Below, piece after piece: positions 7,536-15,731 of a DNA stretch of 18,936 nt (position 1 is the stretch's first letter; the number at the start of each line of letters is the position of its first letter). Below the pieces are notes generated by a model that was not told the origin of the DNA, ran no database searches, and saw nothing but the letters and a program-made list of their open reading frames with translations. A program made the position numbers and the translations under genes. The stretch is from assembly GCA_023229425.1 (NCBI GenBank), contig JALNZG010000018.1, positions 1 to 18,936 of the forward strand. The letters run 5' to 3'. This DNA is from Ignavibacteriaceae bacterium (GTDB lineage: Bacteria; Bacteroidota; Ignavibacteria; Ignavibacteriales; Ignavibacteriaceae).

Positions 7536-8637
7536 ATGTACAACGATGAACTTAAAATATTAGCTGACTATAGAAAACGTATCGATAATTTACGAGGTTA
7601 TCTTTAACTTAGATAAGAATGAAATCCTTGTATCCGAACTAAAAGCAAAGACTGAAGGAAAAAACTTTTGGGATGACCAGAAAAACGCTCAAAATATTTT
7701 ACAGCAATTAAAAATTTTGCAAGACTGGGCTGACCTCTGGAAAAATCTGGAAAATAAGGCAATCAACTTAAATGATATAATTGAACTTACTGCTGCTGAA
7801 GAAGATGATTCTTTCGCTTCCGAAATTCAAAAAGAATTGGGTGAACTACTTAAAGCAATTGATGAAGTAGAATTCAAGAGTATGTTGAGCGGTAAAGATG
7901 ACAATAGAAATTGCATCATGACTATTCATTCCGGTGCAGGCGGTACAGAGGCTCAAGACTGGGCTGATATGCTGATGCGTATGTATTTCCGGTACGGTGA
8001 ACAAAATAAATTTAAAATGACTTTACTAGATGTTCTTGACGGAGATGGTGCAGGTATTAAAAGCGCAACAATTGAAGTAACCGGCGAGTATGCTTATGGT
8101 TATTTGAAAGCTGAAAATGGCGTCCATCGTTTAGTCCGCATTTCTCCTTTCGATGCTAATAAAAGAAGGCACACTTCTTTCGCTTCAGTTTTTGTTATTC
8201 CTGAGGTTGATGATACAATTGAAATTGAAATTAATCCTGCTGATTTACGCATTGATACGTATCGTTCAGGCGGTAAAGGGGGACAGAACGTAAACAAAGT
8301 TGAAACTGCCGTGCGAATAACTCATATTCCAACCAACACTGTGGCAGCTTGCCAAAGCGAACGCTCACAAACTCAGAACAAAATGAATGCTATGAAACTT
8401 CTTAAATCAAAATTGTATAGAAAAGAAGTTGAAAAACAAGAAGCCGAGCTTGACGAAATTGAAAAAACAAAAATGCGAATTGAATGGGGTAGTCAAATAC
8501 GTTCGTATGTTTTTCATCCATATAACATGGTAAAAGATCACAGGACAGATGTTGAAACTTCCGATACACAGGGAGTAATGAATGGTGATCTGAATAAATT
8601 TATCAAAGCATATTTATTAGCATTTAGGAATGGATAA
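7536..8637 (+). CDS. prfB: Peptide chain release factor 2 (programmed +1 frameshift)
   Basis: RF2 recognises UAA and UGA and triggers peptide release. The gene is in two frames. Codons 1-23 (MYNDELKILADYRKRIDNLR then GYL) end at an in-frame TAA at 7605-7607. Skipping one base after CTT (7602-7604) leads to AAC and the frame that runs to 8637, giving a 366-aa protein, the usual RF2 length. RF2 signatures are the tripeptide SPF in VRISPFDANKRRHTSF and the catalytic GGQ in YRSGGKGGQNVNKVET. The ATG at 7536 is preceded by AAAGGA at a good distance. The 5' part, if translated only from a later start, would lose domain 1. The site autoregulates RF2 levels in other bacteria. Confidence 0.95.
7594..7608 (+). 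promoter_or_regulatory. prfB +1 frameshift site with UAA stop
   Basis: The order is GAGGT (SD-like, 7594-7598), TAT, CTT, TAA, C. The E. coli site is AGGGGG-TAT-CTT-TGA-C, so the 3-nt spacing between the SD-like element and the slippery CTT is conserved. The stop codon is TAA instead of TGA. Frame analysis of the two halves confirms that a single +1 shift joins them. Confidence 0.9.
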
Positions 8638-8698
8638 ATATAAGTGATGATCATAACCAATCTTAAAAAATCAGTGCCCCATTCTTAAGAAGGATTTT

Positions 8699-9112
8699 AT
8701 GAAAACTTATACTGAGTATCTTTGGTTCAACACAAAAAAGAAACGTGAATACATCAACATTACAAATGATGTTGAAATTATTTTACACAAAAGCGGAATT
8801 AAAGAGGGAATGATACTCATATCTGCCATGCACATAACAGCCGGTGTTTATGTGAATGATGCCGAGAATGGACTTATTCAAGATATTGATGCATGGCTTG
8901 AGAAACTTGCCCCTTTTAATCCCAATTATCTTCATCATAAAACCGGCGAAGACAACGGCGATGCTCACTTAAAAAGTTTATTGGTTCATCATGAAGTTAT
9001 TGTGCCGGTAACAAAAAGTAAACTTGATTTCGGTCCCTGGCAGCAAATTTATTATGCCGAGCTTGATGGTCAGCGAAGAAAAAGATTAATAGTTAAAGTG
9101 ATGGGGGAATGA
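8699..9112 (+). CDS. YjbQ family (UPF0047) protein
   Basis: A 137-aa protein of the YjbQ/UPF0047 family. The conserved core is clear: HITAGVYVND (about residues 45-54), LHHKTGEDNGDAHLKSLL (about 77-94), LDFGPWQQIYYAELDGQRRK (about 109-128) and the end VKVMGE. Some members have been reported to have weak thiamin-phosphate synthase activity, but the true role is uncertain. The His/Glu/Asp cluster in HHKTGEDNGDAH suggests a metal site (inference). AGAAGGA lies 5 nt before the ATG. It may be transcribed with prfB, 61 bp upstream. Confidence 0.9.
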   Translation: MKTYTEYLWFNTKKKREYINITNDVEIILHKSGIKEGMILISAMHITAGVYVNDAENGLIQDIDAWLEKLAPFNPNYLHHKTGEDNGDAHLKSLLVHHEVIVPVTKSKLDFGPWQQIYYAELDGQRRKRLIVKVMGE

Positions 9113-9229
9113 AGTAAAAGTTTTTAACTATTTGGAAGTTGTCGGATTAATTTTTATGTCTTCACCCCAATACAATTTTTTAAGTGAAATCGCCAGATGA
9201 TTACTCACCGGGCATTTCCAATTGGCAGA

Positions 9230-9607
9230 TCACACGGAAGCAGGTTTTGGAGTTGCTGCTGTACTTACTTTTTTATGCGAACGAGTTTTGTGCGGAGTCA
9301 ATCCGAAATCTGCTAAGATCTGATTTCTCTTTCCTTAAAAACCATAAAGCATAGAAGCCGATTTGGCTGCTATGTTTATTGCTTCCGAAAAGATACTTTC
9401 ATATTCATCATGTTTGATACGGGCTGCATTGATAGAAGCTTCGTAGATTGCTCTTGAGTCTTCTAATTGCGTCCGCAATTGACGAATTTGATCTTCCTTT
9501 AGAGTCACCGGAAATTCAGTATCTGCAAAATGGGTTTTGATCCCATCTGCCAGGTTTTCCAAAGCAACAATAAAGTTAGAATATGATCTGATTTTTGCGT
9601 TTCCCAT
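9230..9607 (-). pseudogene. Helical small protein interrupted by an in-frame UAA
   Basis: From the ATG at 9607 the frame gives 90 aa (MGNAKIRSYSNFIVALENLA onwards), ending ASMLYGF at TAA (9337-9335). The same frame continues without another stop for 34 codons, GKRNQILADFGLTPHKTRSH and then KKVSTAATPKPASV, to TGA at 9232-9230. The continuation has normal protein composition and a basic Ala/Pro tail, so the intact protein was probably 125 aa. The visible part is almost entirely helical (about residues 6-26 and 40-86) with a coiled-coil-like heptad pattern. It has the strongest ribosome-binding site in the window. I do not recognise a characterised family. It may be a truncated but functional 90-aa product, a pseudogene, or a single-base sequencing error. 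Confidence 0.65.
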
Positions 9608-9613
9608 GTTTCT

Positions 9614-9621
9614 CACCTCCT
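9614..9621 (-). promoter_or_regulatory. Strong Shine-Dalgarno fixing the start at 9607
   Basis: AGGAGGTG on the minus strand, 6 nt before ATG 9607. It fixes that ATG as the start rather than the in-frame GTG 9 bp earlier, which lies within the SD itself. Most genes in the window have much weaker SDs; only korB and UPF0316 are comparable. Confidence 0.8.
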
Positions 9622-9728
9622 TTCTGTTAGGGTTTTAATGAAATTTCTTAAACCTTGTAACCCACACGCTCTTTCCATTAAATGAAAGAAGAGGACACAC
9701 CGGGGAACTGCTGTCTGCCAAGCTATAA

Positions 9729-10004
9729 ATGAACACTTTGGATAATATGTCAAGTTATATTTTTTTCGCTTCTAACGCTTTTTATTTGGCTTATACAGAT
9801 TACAAATCCGCCGCCACGGCCAAATTAAAAACAACTCCGTTTGTTTTTGGATTTGGGGCACTACTTTTTAACTCTATATTCAAAATATCCTTTCATAGAA
9901 CGGAGTGGAATATTATAGATATTATTTTTGCAGTGTTTTTATTGTTCACAATTATTTGGGAAAAGAATAATTCTCCTTTCCTCTTTAAAAAAGGTAATGA
10001 ATAG
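9729..10004 (+). CDS. Hypothetical small membrane protein
   Basis: A 91-aa reading frame whose product has two clear hydrophobic segments, about residues 36-52 (PFVFGFGALLFNSIFKI) and 60-77 (WNIIDIIFAVFLLFTIIW), plus a moderately hydrophobic N-terminal stretch (9-22) and a charged C terminus. It looks like a small inner-membrane protein. No ribosome-binding site is seen before the first ATG; an internal ATG at 9747 (MSSYIFF) follows a GGATAAT run and could be the true start. I do not recognise a family. It stands alone, divergent from the interrupted gene and followed by a weak terminator. Confidence 0.5.
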   Translation: MNTLDNMSSYIFFASNAFYLAYTDYKSAATAKLKTTPFVFGFGALLFNSIFKISFHRTEWNIIDIIFAVFLLFTIIWEKNNSPFLFKKGNE

Positions 10005-10026
10005 AGAGGGGTTTAAAATTAATTTG

Positions 10027-10048
10027 TCATTTATTTAAATGATTTTTT
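10027..10048 (+). terminator. Weak intrinsic terminator
   Basis: TCATTT-ATTT-AAATGA followed by six T residues, about 25 bp after the small membrane protein. The stem has only two G-C pairs, so the position and the T-run carry most of the support. Confidence 0.4.
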
Positions 10049-10136
10049 CATGAAATTCAAATCTTGGGTAATTAATAAATCTTCTTACCGATTATATTTT
10101 TTGTGAATATTCTTTTCGGTTTGATTAAATTAGTCT

Positions 10137-12458
10137 ATGGTCAAATTATTAAATATTACGATGCAAAGATGTACTGATTATTTTCTAATTTTCTGTAAAT
10201 CGGTAATAAAGAATTCGTTTGAATTTTACTTGATTAATTTCACTTTATTTTTATTGATCATACCATTCTTAGGATGCGAAAAAGCTAAGATACTCGATCA
10301 GAAAAAAAGCGCTGAAACATTTCTTAATGCAATAGAAAAAACTCCTGTTACTGCAACAGCATATCTTCAATTAGTTGATTCACTCTACAAAATTTCAAAG
10401 CAGATAGATTATAAAAGAGGTATAGCCAAATCTCTCACAATGAGAGGAAGATATTTTTCTTCAAAAGAGCAGTACGGTAAAGCTTTTGATGAATTTTATA
10501 AAGCAGTTAAAGTCAGCAAACAAGCAAATGAACTTTATGAATTAGGAGATACTTATTATTATATCGGGAGTGCTTATATCAAGTTAAAGAAAAGGGACGA
10601 GGCGCTCGCTGCATTAAAGCAGGCAGTTGAAGTTCGGACTAAGTCAAGTGACTCTGTAGGTCTCGGTACTACGCTCAACTTCATCGGATATATTTATTGG
10701 CAGATCTCCGATTATGATAATGCCGTTTTTTATTTCGAAAAAGCCTTGAAGATCAGAAATAAACTTCCGAATAAAGAATTCCGTGCAACAACCTATAATA
10801 ACTTGGGAACAGTTTTTTTCAATTGGACACTATATGATAAAGCGCTCGATGCTTATCTTCATTCATTGGAATTGAATAGAGAAATCGGTAGTAATGGCGG
10901 AATTGCAATTTGTCTCTGTAATATTGGTTTAGTTTATAAAGAAACCGCTCAAAATGAAAAAGCAATTGAGTATTATAGAGAAAGTTTACCATACGCTCTT
11001 AGCTCAAAACAATCACAAAACATCGGATATGTTTATAGTTGTCTGGGGGCAGCATTTAGTCCTCTGAATAATGATTCTTCCATTATTTATCTTAAGAAAT
11101 CCTTAGAGTCCTATAAAGCAGGGAACTTTGCTGATGGGCAAGCTTTGGCTCTTCAAGGGATCGGCAATTATTATTTTGATTTAAAGGATTTGACCACTTC
11201 CAAAACTTACTTTTTTCAAATGCTTCACCTTTCGTTGAAACAAAATATTCCTATGAGGATAGCTCAAGCATATAAATTCTTAGGTGAAATATTTTTATTG
11301 GAAAACAACCTATCGGTGGCAAAAAAATATTTTGAAAAAAGTGTGGAAATAGCTGAAAAATCAACACTAAAGTTAATTCTTATTGATTCGTATGAAAGTT
11401 TAAGCGAGATTTATGAGAGAACAGGGAATTTAGACAAGGCGTTTTCTGCGCTTAAACAGCACAATAGCTATAGCCAGCAAATTGAAAATGAAGGGATGCA
11501 GAAAAGACTTTTGGACCTGAAAAACAAATCCGAATATGAAAAATACCAACGGAGTTTGCAAGCCCAGAAGTATGAAAATGAAATGCAAAAAATTTATCTG
11601 AGTGTAACTGTTTTTGCAATTTTTATTTTATTTGTCGTGGCGGTTATCCTTTACAGACTACACAGCAAAAGCAAAAAGGTCAATCTTCTTCTTCAAGAAA
11701 AAAACTTTTTGATTGAAGGACAAAGCAAAGAAATCAATCTGAAAAATGTTGAACTGCTTGAATTAAATGAGGCAAAGGAAAAATTATTTTCCATAATAGC
11801 ACATGATTTGAGGAGCCCTTTTAATACACTAATAAATTTCGGAACTATCTTAAAAGAAGATTACTATGATTTATCGGATGAAGAAAGATTGGGATTTATC
11901 AATGGGCTTGAGGAAACTGCGATTAAGACGCATGAGTTAGTAGAGAATCTGTTAAATCTTTCAGCGGCACATTCCGGAAGAATTAGTTTTAACCCGAGTT
12001 CTGTTAATATTTCACATGTAACCGACAAAATAATTAACTTCTCCATTTCCCAGGCGAATAAAAAAGAGATTAAATTACTAAACTCTAATAATAAAAGCGC
12101 TGCTGCTTTTGCAGATCAGGCTATGCTGGAAATTATCATTCGTAACTTGGTGAATAACGCTATTAAATATTGTAATACCGGAGGACAAATTGAGGTCTCT
12201 TCTCACAAAGAAGATCATAAAATACACATATCGGTACAAGATAATGGGATAGGAATGGATGAATTTACAAAAGCTAATATTTTCAATATTAATGTGATAC
12301 GTTCAAAGAAGGGGACCGGAGGAGAAAAAGGAACCGGCTTGGGGTTGGGTTTGTGCAAAGAATTTGTCGAAAAACACGGCGGCAGTATTTGGGTTGAAAG
12401 CGAATTGGAAAAGGGAAGTAAATTTGTCTTCACATTACCTTCGGAAAAACAGGAATGA
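10137..12458 (+). CDS. TPR-containing membrane sensor histidine kinase
   Basis: A 773-aa kinase. Residues about 31-47 are hydrophobic and end FLGC, a signal or possible imperfect lipobox (Cys47). Residues about 95-450 contain tandem tetratricopeptide repeats (for example YYIGSAYIKLKKRDEALAAL and NNLGTVFFNWTLYDKALDAY). A coiled coil leads to a membrane segment (about 487-507), another coiled coil (510-550), the HisKA box FSIIAHDLRSPF (phospho-acceptor His556) and the ATPase domain with N box NLVNNAIKYC, DNGIGMDE (from Asp702) and GTGLGLGLCKEF (from 732). The TPR part is therefore probably periplasmic. No response regulator lies nearby. ATG 10137 is the first start; Met9 is an alternative. Confidence 0.92.
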   Translation: MVKLLNITMQRCTDYFLIFCKSVIKNSFEFYLINFTLFLLIIPFLGCEKAKILDQKKSAETFLNAIEKTPVTATAYLQLVDSLYKISKQIDYKRGIAKSLTMRGRYFSSKEQYGKAFDEFYKAVKVSKQANELYELGDTYYYIGSAYIKLKKRDEALAALKQAVEVRTKSSDSVGLGTTLNFIGYIYWQISDYDNAVFYFEKALKIRNKLPNKEFRATTYNNLGTVFFNWTLYDKALDAYLHSLELNREIGSNGGIAICLCNIGLVYKETAQNEKAIEYYRESLPYALSSKQSQNIGYVYSCLGAAFSPLNNDSSIIYLKKSLESYKAGNFADGQALALQGIGNYYFDLKDLTTSKTYFFQMLHLSLKQNIPMRIAQAYKFLGEIFLLENNLSVAKKYFEKSVEIAEKSTLKLILIDSYESLSEIYERTGNLDKAFSALKQHNSYSQQIENEGMQKRLLDLKNKSEYEKYQRSLQAQKYENEMQKIYLSVTVFAIFILFVVAVILYRLHSKSKKVNLLLQEKNFLIEGQSKEINLKNVELLELNEAKEKLFSIIAHDLRSPFNTLINFGTILKEDYYDLSDEERLGFINGLEETAIKTHELVENLLNLSAAHSGRISFNPSSVNISHVTDKIINFSISQANKKEIKLLNSNNKSAAAFADQAMLEIIIRNLVNNAIKYCNTGGQIEVSSHKEDHKIHISVQDNGIGMDEFTKANIFNINVIRSKKGTGGEKGTGLGLGLCKEFVEKHGGSIWVESELEKGSKFVFTLPSEKQE

Positions 12459-12476
12459 TGAGACAAAAGGCTCATC
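12457..12476 (+). terminator. Hairpin at the end of the TPR kinase gene
   Basis: GATGAG-(8 nt)-CTCATC begins within the kinase's TGA stop codon. The sequence after it is pyrimidine-rich (TCTTCCC) but lacks a clean T-run, so this is only a possible transcription end. Confidence 0.3.
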
Positions 12477-12566
12477 TCTTCCCATGTGTTTCTCAGCGGT
12501 GGTTATTTTGCAAATAAAGATTTTTTTTCTAATCTTTAATTCTATCCTTTTTTAACAACAGAGTTT

Positions 12567-12596
12567 TTGATAAATTTAAGTACAAAAATATTTTAT
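12567..12596 (+). promoter_or_regulatory. Promoter-like site for korAB
   Basis: TTG (12567-12569), 19 nt, then TATTTTAT (12589-12596), 23 bp before the korA start. It is a looser match to the TTG-N20-TATATTTA pattern seen elsewhere in the window. Confidence 0.3.
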
Positions 12597-12619
12597 TAAT
12601 TAGTTACGAGCAATGAATA

Positions 12620-14467
12620 ATGGCAAAAGATGTTGAAGTTCAAGTTCTAGAAGATGTTACTGTTCGGTTTGCCGGAGACTCCGGCGACGGTATGCAGTTA
12701 ACAGGTTCACAGTTTTCTAATACTACTGCGTTGTTTGGGAATGATTTAAATACACTTCCCGATTATCCTGCAGAAATACGAGCCCCTGCCGGAACACTTT
12801 ATGGTGTCAGCGGATTTCAATTACATTTTAGCAGTCTCGAAATTCAAACTCCGGGTGACAGCCCTGATGTTTTAGTGGCAATGAATCCCGCGGCATTAAA
12901 AGTAAATTTAAAAGATTTAAAACCGGGCGCCACAATTGTTGTTAATGAAAATGCTTTTGACTCCAAGAATTTAAAATTAGCTCATTATGAATCTAATCCT
13001 TTGGAAGATGATTCACTCGCCGGGTTCAATGTTATTTTAGTTCCGCTTTCAAAACAGACAGCCGCTGCTTTAGAAGGTTTGCAAATATCAATGAAGGATA
13101 TTGAGAGAACAAAAAATTTCTTTGCATTAGGATTGATGTATTGGTTATTTGACCGCCCCTTGGAACCAACACTTGCATGGCTTGAAAATAAATTCGGAAA
13201 GAAACCCGTTTATCTTGAAGCTAACAAAAAAGCTTTAACTGCCGGTTATTATTATGGAGAAAATACAGAGATATTTACTACCCGGTATCATGTTAATCCG
13301 GCAAAATTAGAAAAAGGTTCATATAGAAGTATTTCAGGAAACGAAGCTGTGGCGCTTGGATTTGTTGCTGCTTCCTACAAAGCTGGAATTCCTTTGTTTC
13401 TCGGTTCATATCCAATTACTCCTGCTTCAGAAATCCTCCAGGAACTTTCTAATTTTAAAAATTTCGGTGTTAAAACTTTTCAAGCGGAAGATGAAATTGC
13501 AGGAATCGCTTCGGCAATCGGCGCTTCCTTTGCCGGTAATCTTGCTGTTACTACAACAAGCGGTCCCGGGTTAGCGCTAAAAACAGAAGCGGTTGGTTTA
13601 GCCGTTATGACTGAACTTCCTCTTGTTATTGTTGATGTACAGCGTGGCGGACCAAGCACAGGTTTGCCAACTAAAACAGAACAATCAGATTTGCTCCAGG
13701 CGATGTATGGAAGAAATGGTGAATCACCGGTTCCGATTCTTGCAGCTTCAACTCCTTCCGATTGCTTTGATATGGCTTTTGAGGCTTGCCGGATAGCTAT
13801 CAAATATATGACTCCTGTCTTTCTTCTCTCAGAAGGTTATTTAGCAAATGGTTCCGAACCCTGGAAAATTCCGGATGTTGATTCGCTTCCCGAAATTCCT
13901 GTAAATTATTGGAAAGATAAAGAAACCTATCAACCTTATTTAAGAGATGAAAATCTTTCCCGTCCTTGGGCAATTCCCGGAACACCAGGATTAGAACATC
14001 GTATCGGCGGGTTGGAAAAAGCACATACTTATGGAACAGTTTCTTATGTTCCTGAGAATCATGAATTTATGGTTCGGATGCGTGACGCAAAAGTGAAGAA
14101 AATTCAAGACGATATTCCGGATCTTGTGGTTACCGGAGATAAAGATGCGGATTTACTTGTTGCAGCATGGGGTGGAACTTATGGTTCGGTTACAGAAGCT
14201 ATCGCTAATCTTCAAAAGAAGGGATTTAAAGTAGCTCAGGTTCATTTCAAATATTTAAATCCGTTTCCAAAGAATACTAAAGAAGTATTAAGTAAATACA
14301 AACAAATATTGGTGCCGGAAAGAAACCTCGGTCAACTTTCAAAAATGCTCAAAATGGAATATCTGCTTGAGGTTATCGAATTTAATAAAATACAAGGATC
14401 ACCTTTTAAATCATCAGAAATTGAAAATAAAATTATCTCTATACTCGGAGGTGAGAATGTCGACTAA
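12620..14467 (+). CDS. korA: 2-oxoacid:ferredoxin oxidoreductase, alpha subunit (gamma-alpha fusion)
   Basis: A 615-aa subunit of a 2-oxoacid:ferredoxin oxidoreductase, most likely 2-oxoglutarate-specific, which interconverts 2-oxoglutarate and succinyl-CoA with ferredoxin. The N-terminal gamma-type domain (about residues 10-200) begins VRFAGDSGDGMQLTGSQFSN and includes LPDYPAEIRAPAGT. The alpha domain (about 235-590) has GSYPITPASEI (from about 260), FQAEDEIAGIASAIGASFAG, TTSGPGLALKTE and VDVQRGGPSTGLPTKTEQSD. This gamma-alpha fusion with a separate beta subunit is the KorA/KorB arrangement. Substrate specificity rests on family resemblance and could be pyruvate or another 2-oxoacid. It overlaps korB by 11 bp. 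Confidence 0.93.
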   Translation: MAKDVEVQVLEDVTVRFAGDSGDGMQLTGSQFSNTTALFGNDLNTLPDYPAEIRAPAGTLYGVSGFQLHFSSLEIQTPGDSPDVLVAMNPAALKVNLKDLKPGATIVVNENAFDSKNLKLAHYESNPLEDDSLAGFNVILVPLSKQTAAALEGLQISMKDIERTKNFFALGLMYWLFDRPLEPTLAWLENKFGKKPVYLEANKKALTAGYYYGENTEIFTTRYHVNPAKLEKGSYRSISGNEAVALGFVAASYKAGIPLFLGSYPITPASEILQELSNFKNFGVKTFQAEDEIAGIASAIGASFAGNLAVTTTSGPGLALKTEAVGLAVMTELPLVIVDVQRGGPSTGLPTKTEQSDLLQAMYGRNGESPVPILAASTPSDCFDMAFEACRIAIKYMTPVFLLSEGYLANGSEPWKIPDVDSLPEIPVNYWKDKETYQPYLRDENLSRPWAIPGTPGLEHRIGGLEKAHTYGTVSYVPENHEFMVRMRDAKVKKIQDDIPDLVVTGDKDADLLVAAWGGTYGSVTEAIANLQKKGFKVAQVHFKYLNPFPKNTKEVLSKYKQILVPERNLGQLSKMLKMEYLLEVIEFNKIQGSPFKSSEIENKIISILGGENVD

Positions 14468-15500
14468 TGAAGTTATGGAAAAAAATGAAAATGTGAAATT
14501 AACTGCTAAGGATTTTTCTACAAATCAAGATGTGCGCTGGTGCCCGGGGTGCGGAGATTACTCAATACTTGCCCAAGCACAACGTGTTTCTCCTGAATTA
14601 GGAATCCCGCGTGAAAAATTTGTTTGGGTCTCAGGCATAGGATGTTCAAGCCGATTCCCTTATTATATGGATACGTATGGGTTCCATAGCATTCACGGCA
14701 GAGCCCCTGCTATTGCAACCGGAGTTAAGTTGGCAAATCCTGATCTTTCAGTATGGGTCGCAGCCGGCGACGGTGATCTGTTAAGCATCGGAGGAAATCA
14801 TTTCATCCATGCCTGTAGAAGAAATATCGATATGAAAGTAATTCTCTTCAACAACAGAATTTACGGTTTAACTAAAGGACAATACTCACCAACTTCTGAA
14901 AAAGGAAAAAAGACGAAAAGTACTCCTTATGGAAGCATTGATTTCCCGTTTCTTCCGGTGAATATGGCAGTAGCTTCGGGCGCCACATTTGTTGCCCGTA
15001 CTATCGATAGAGATCCAAAACATATGCAGGCAATGATGCATCGTGCTGCCGCACATCATGGTTTAGCATTTATAGAAATCTATCAAAACTGTAATATCTT
15101 TAATGATGGAGCGTACGAACCTCTAACAAATAAAGAAACCAAAGCTGATAATGTTGTTGTTCTTGAACATGGAAAACCTCTAATCTATGGAAAGAATAAC
15201 GATAAAGGGATTCGTATGGACGGAATGAATCCGGTTATAGTTGATCTTACAACCGGAGAATATTCAGTAAATGATCTCTGGATTCACGATGAGTTTGATG
15301 AAAATCCGGGAAGAAGTTTTGTGCTAGCACACTTTTCCGATCTGAAAGATTTTCCTACACCAGTTGGAGTCTTTAGACAAATTCAAAAATCAACTTATGA
15401 CGGCGATCTCTTTGCCCAATTAGATGAAGTTACCAAACTTAAAGGGAAAGGAAAATTAGAAAAACTTTTTCGTATGGGTAACACCTGGGAAGTGGCTTAA
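14457..15500 (+). CDS. korB: 2-oxoacid:ferredoxin oxidoreductase, beta subunit
   Basis: A 347-aa thiamine-diphosphate-binding partner of KorA. Cysteines in WCPGCGD (Cys29, Cys32), GIGCSS (Cys63) and QNCNIF (Cys212) match the ligands of the single [4Fe-4S] cluster. The TPP/Mg motif is GDGDLLSIGG (from 104) with NN at 132-133 and the loop RIYGLTKGQYSPTS. The start ATG 14457 is chosen because GGAGGTGA lies 4 nt before it and the conserved region begins soon after; the open frame upstream lies inside korA. No separate delta ferredoxin subunit follows, so electrons must go to a free ferredoxin. A strong terminator closes the operon. Confidence 0.94.
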   Translation: MSTNEVMEKNENVKLTAKDFSTNQDVRWCPGCGDYSILAQAQRVSPELGIPREKFVWVSGIGCSSRFPYYMDTYGFHSIHGRAPAIATGVKLANPDLSVWVAAGDGDLLSIGGNHFIHACRRNIDMKVILFNNRIYGLTKGQYSPTSEKGKKTKSTPYGSIDFPFLPVNMAVASGATFVARTIDRDPKHMQAMMHRAAAHHGLAFIEIYQNCNIFNDGAYEPLTNKETKADNVVVLEHGKPLIYGKNNDKGIRMDGMNPVIVDLTTGEYSVNDLWIHDEFDENPGRSFVLAHFSDLKDFPTPVGVFRQIQKSTYDGDLFAQLDEVTKLKGKGKLEKLFRMGNTWEVA

Positions 15501-15520
15501 CATTCTCCTAAAGTAATTGT

Positions 15521-15562
15521 AGGGTTTGATGTTAGTTAAATCTTCATCGAACCCTTTTTTTT
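15521..15562 (+). terminator. Strong intrinsic terminator after korAB
   Basis: An 11-bp stem, AGGGTTTGATG with CATCGAACCCT (one U-G pair), with a 13-nt loop, followed directly by eight T residues, 20 bp after the korB stop codon. Confidence 0.9.
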
Positions 15563-15564
15563 CG

Positions 15565-15683
15565 TAGTCAGTGGTCATCAGTCATTAGTTTACAGAATAG
15601 TATCCTCATGGAAATTGTTTTTTTGTCAAGATTTATGAACAAGGATTAACGATTTTTGATTTTAGAAGATTGACCAATGACTA
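15565..15683 (+). repeat. 119-bp element with 13-bp terminal inverted repeats
   Basis: TAGTCAGTGGTCA at 15565-15577 is the reverse complement of TGACCAATGACTA at 15671-15683 with one mismatch (12 of 13). It fills most of the korB to DHH-gene gap. The interior is A/T-rich with short repeated phrases (GATTTTTGATTTT) and no open frame of note. No target-site duplication is obvious. It could be a miniature transposon relic, a dispersed intergenic repeat, or a chance structure. The remaining 48 bp up to the next start are low-complexity CTTTTTACTTTTTACTTACG-like sequence. Confidence 0.5.
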
Positions 15684-15731
15684 AATATCTAGATTTATTC
15701 CTTTTTACTTTTTACTTACGACTTTTACCTT

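Noticed and set aside
7605..7607. Reassignment of UAA to a sense codon, to explain both prfB and the interrupted gene at 9335
   Set aside because: Many intact genes here (korA, korB, the DHH gene, the GIY-YIG gene) end at UAA at the expected family length, so UAA is a normal stop.
7717..8637. RF2 as a short gene starting at TTG 7717
   Set aside because: The frame is open back to the frameshift site at 7605, and the missing N-terminal domain is encoded upstream.
9156..9323. Plus-strand frame starting ATG 9156 with one internal TGA (9198-9200), looking like a readthrough or selenoprotein gene
   Set aside because: It lies antisense to the continuation of the minus-strand gene at 9230-9607, whose composition, basic tail and strong ribosome-binding site make it the coding strand. 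There is no Shine-Dalgarno or SECIS-like hairpin after the TGA.
13480..14024. Minus-strand open frames of 107 and 74 codons
   Set aside because: They are antisense to the well-conserved korA, with no ribosome-binding site or family resemblance.
14367..14456. Upstream start for korB adding 30 residues
   Set aside because: The extra residues lie within korA and resemble no KorB; the ATG at 14457 has a strong ribosome-binding site.
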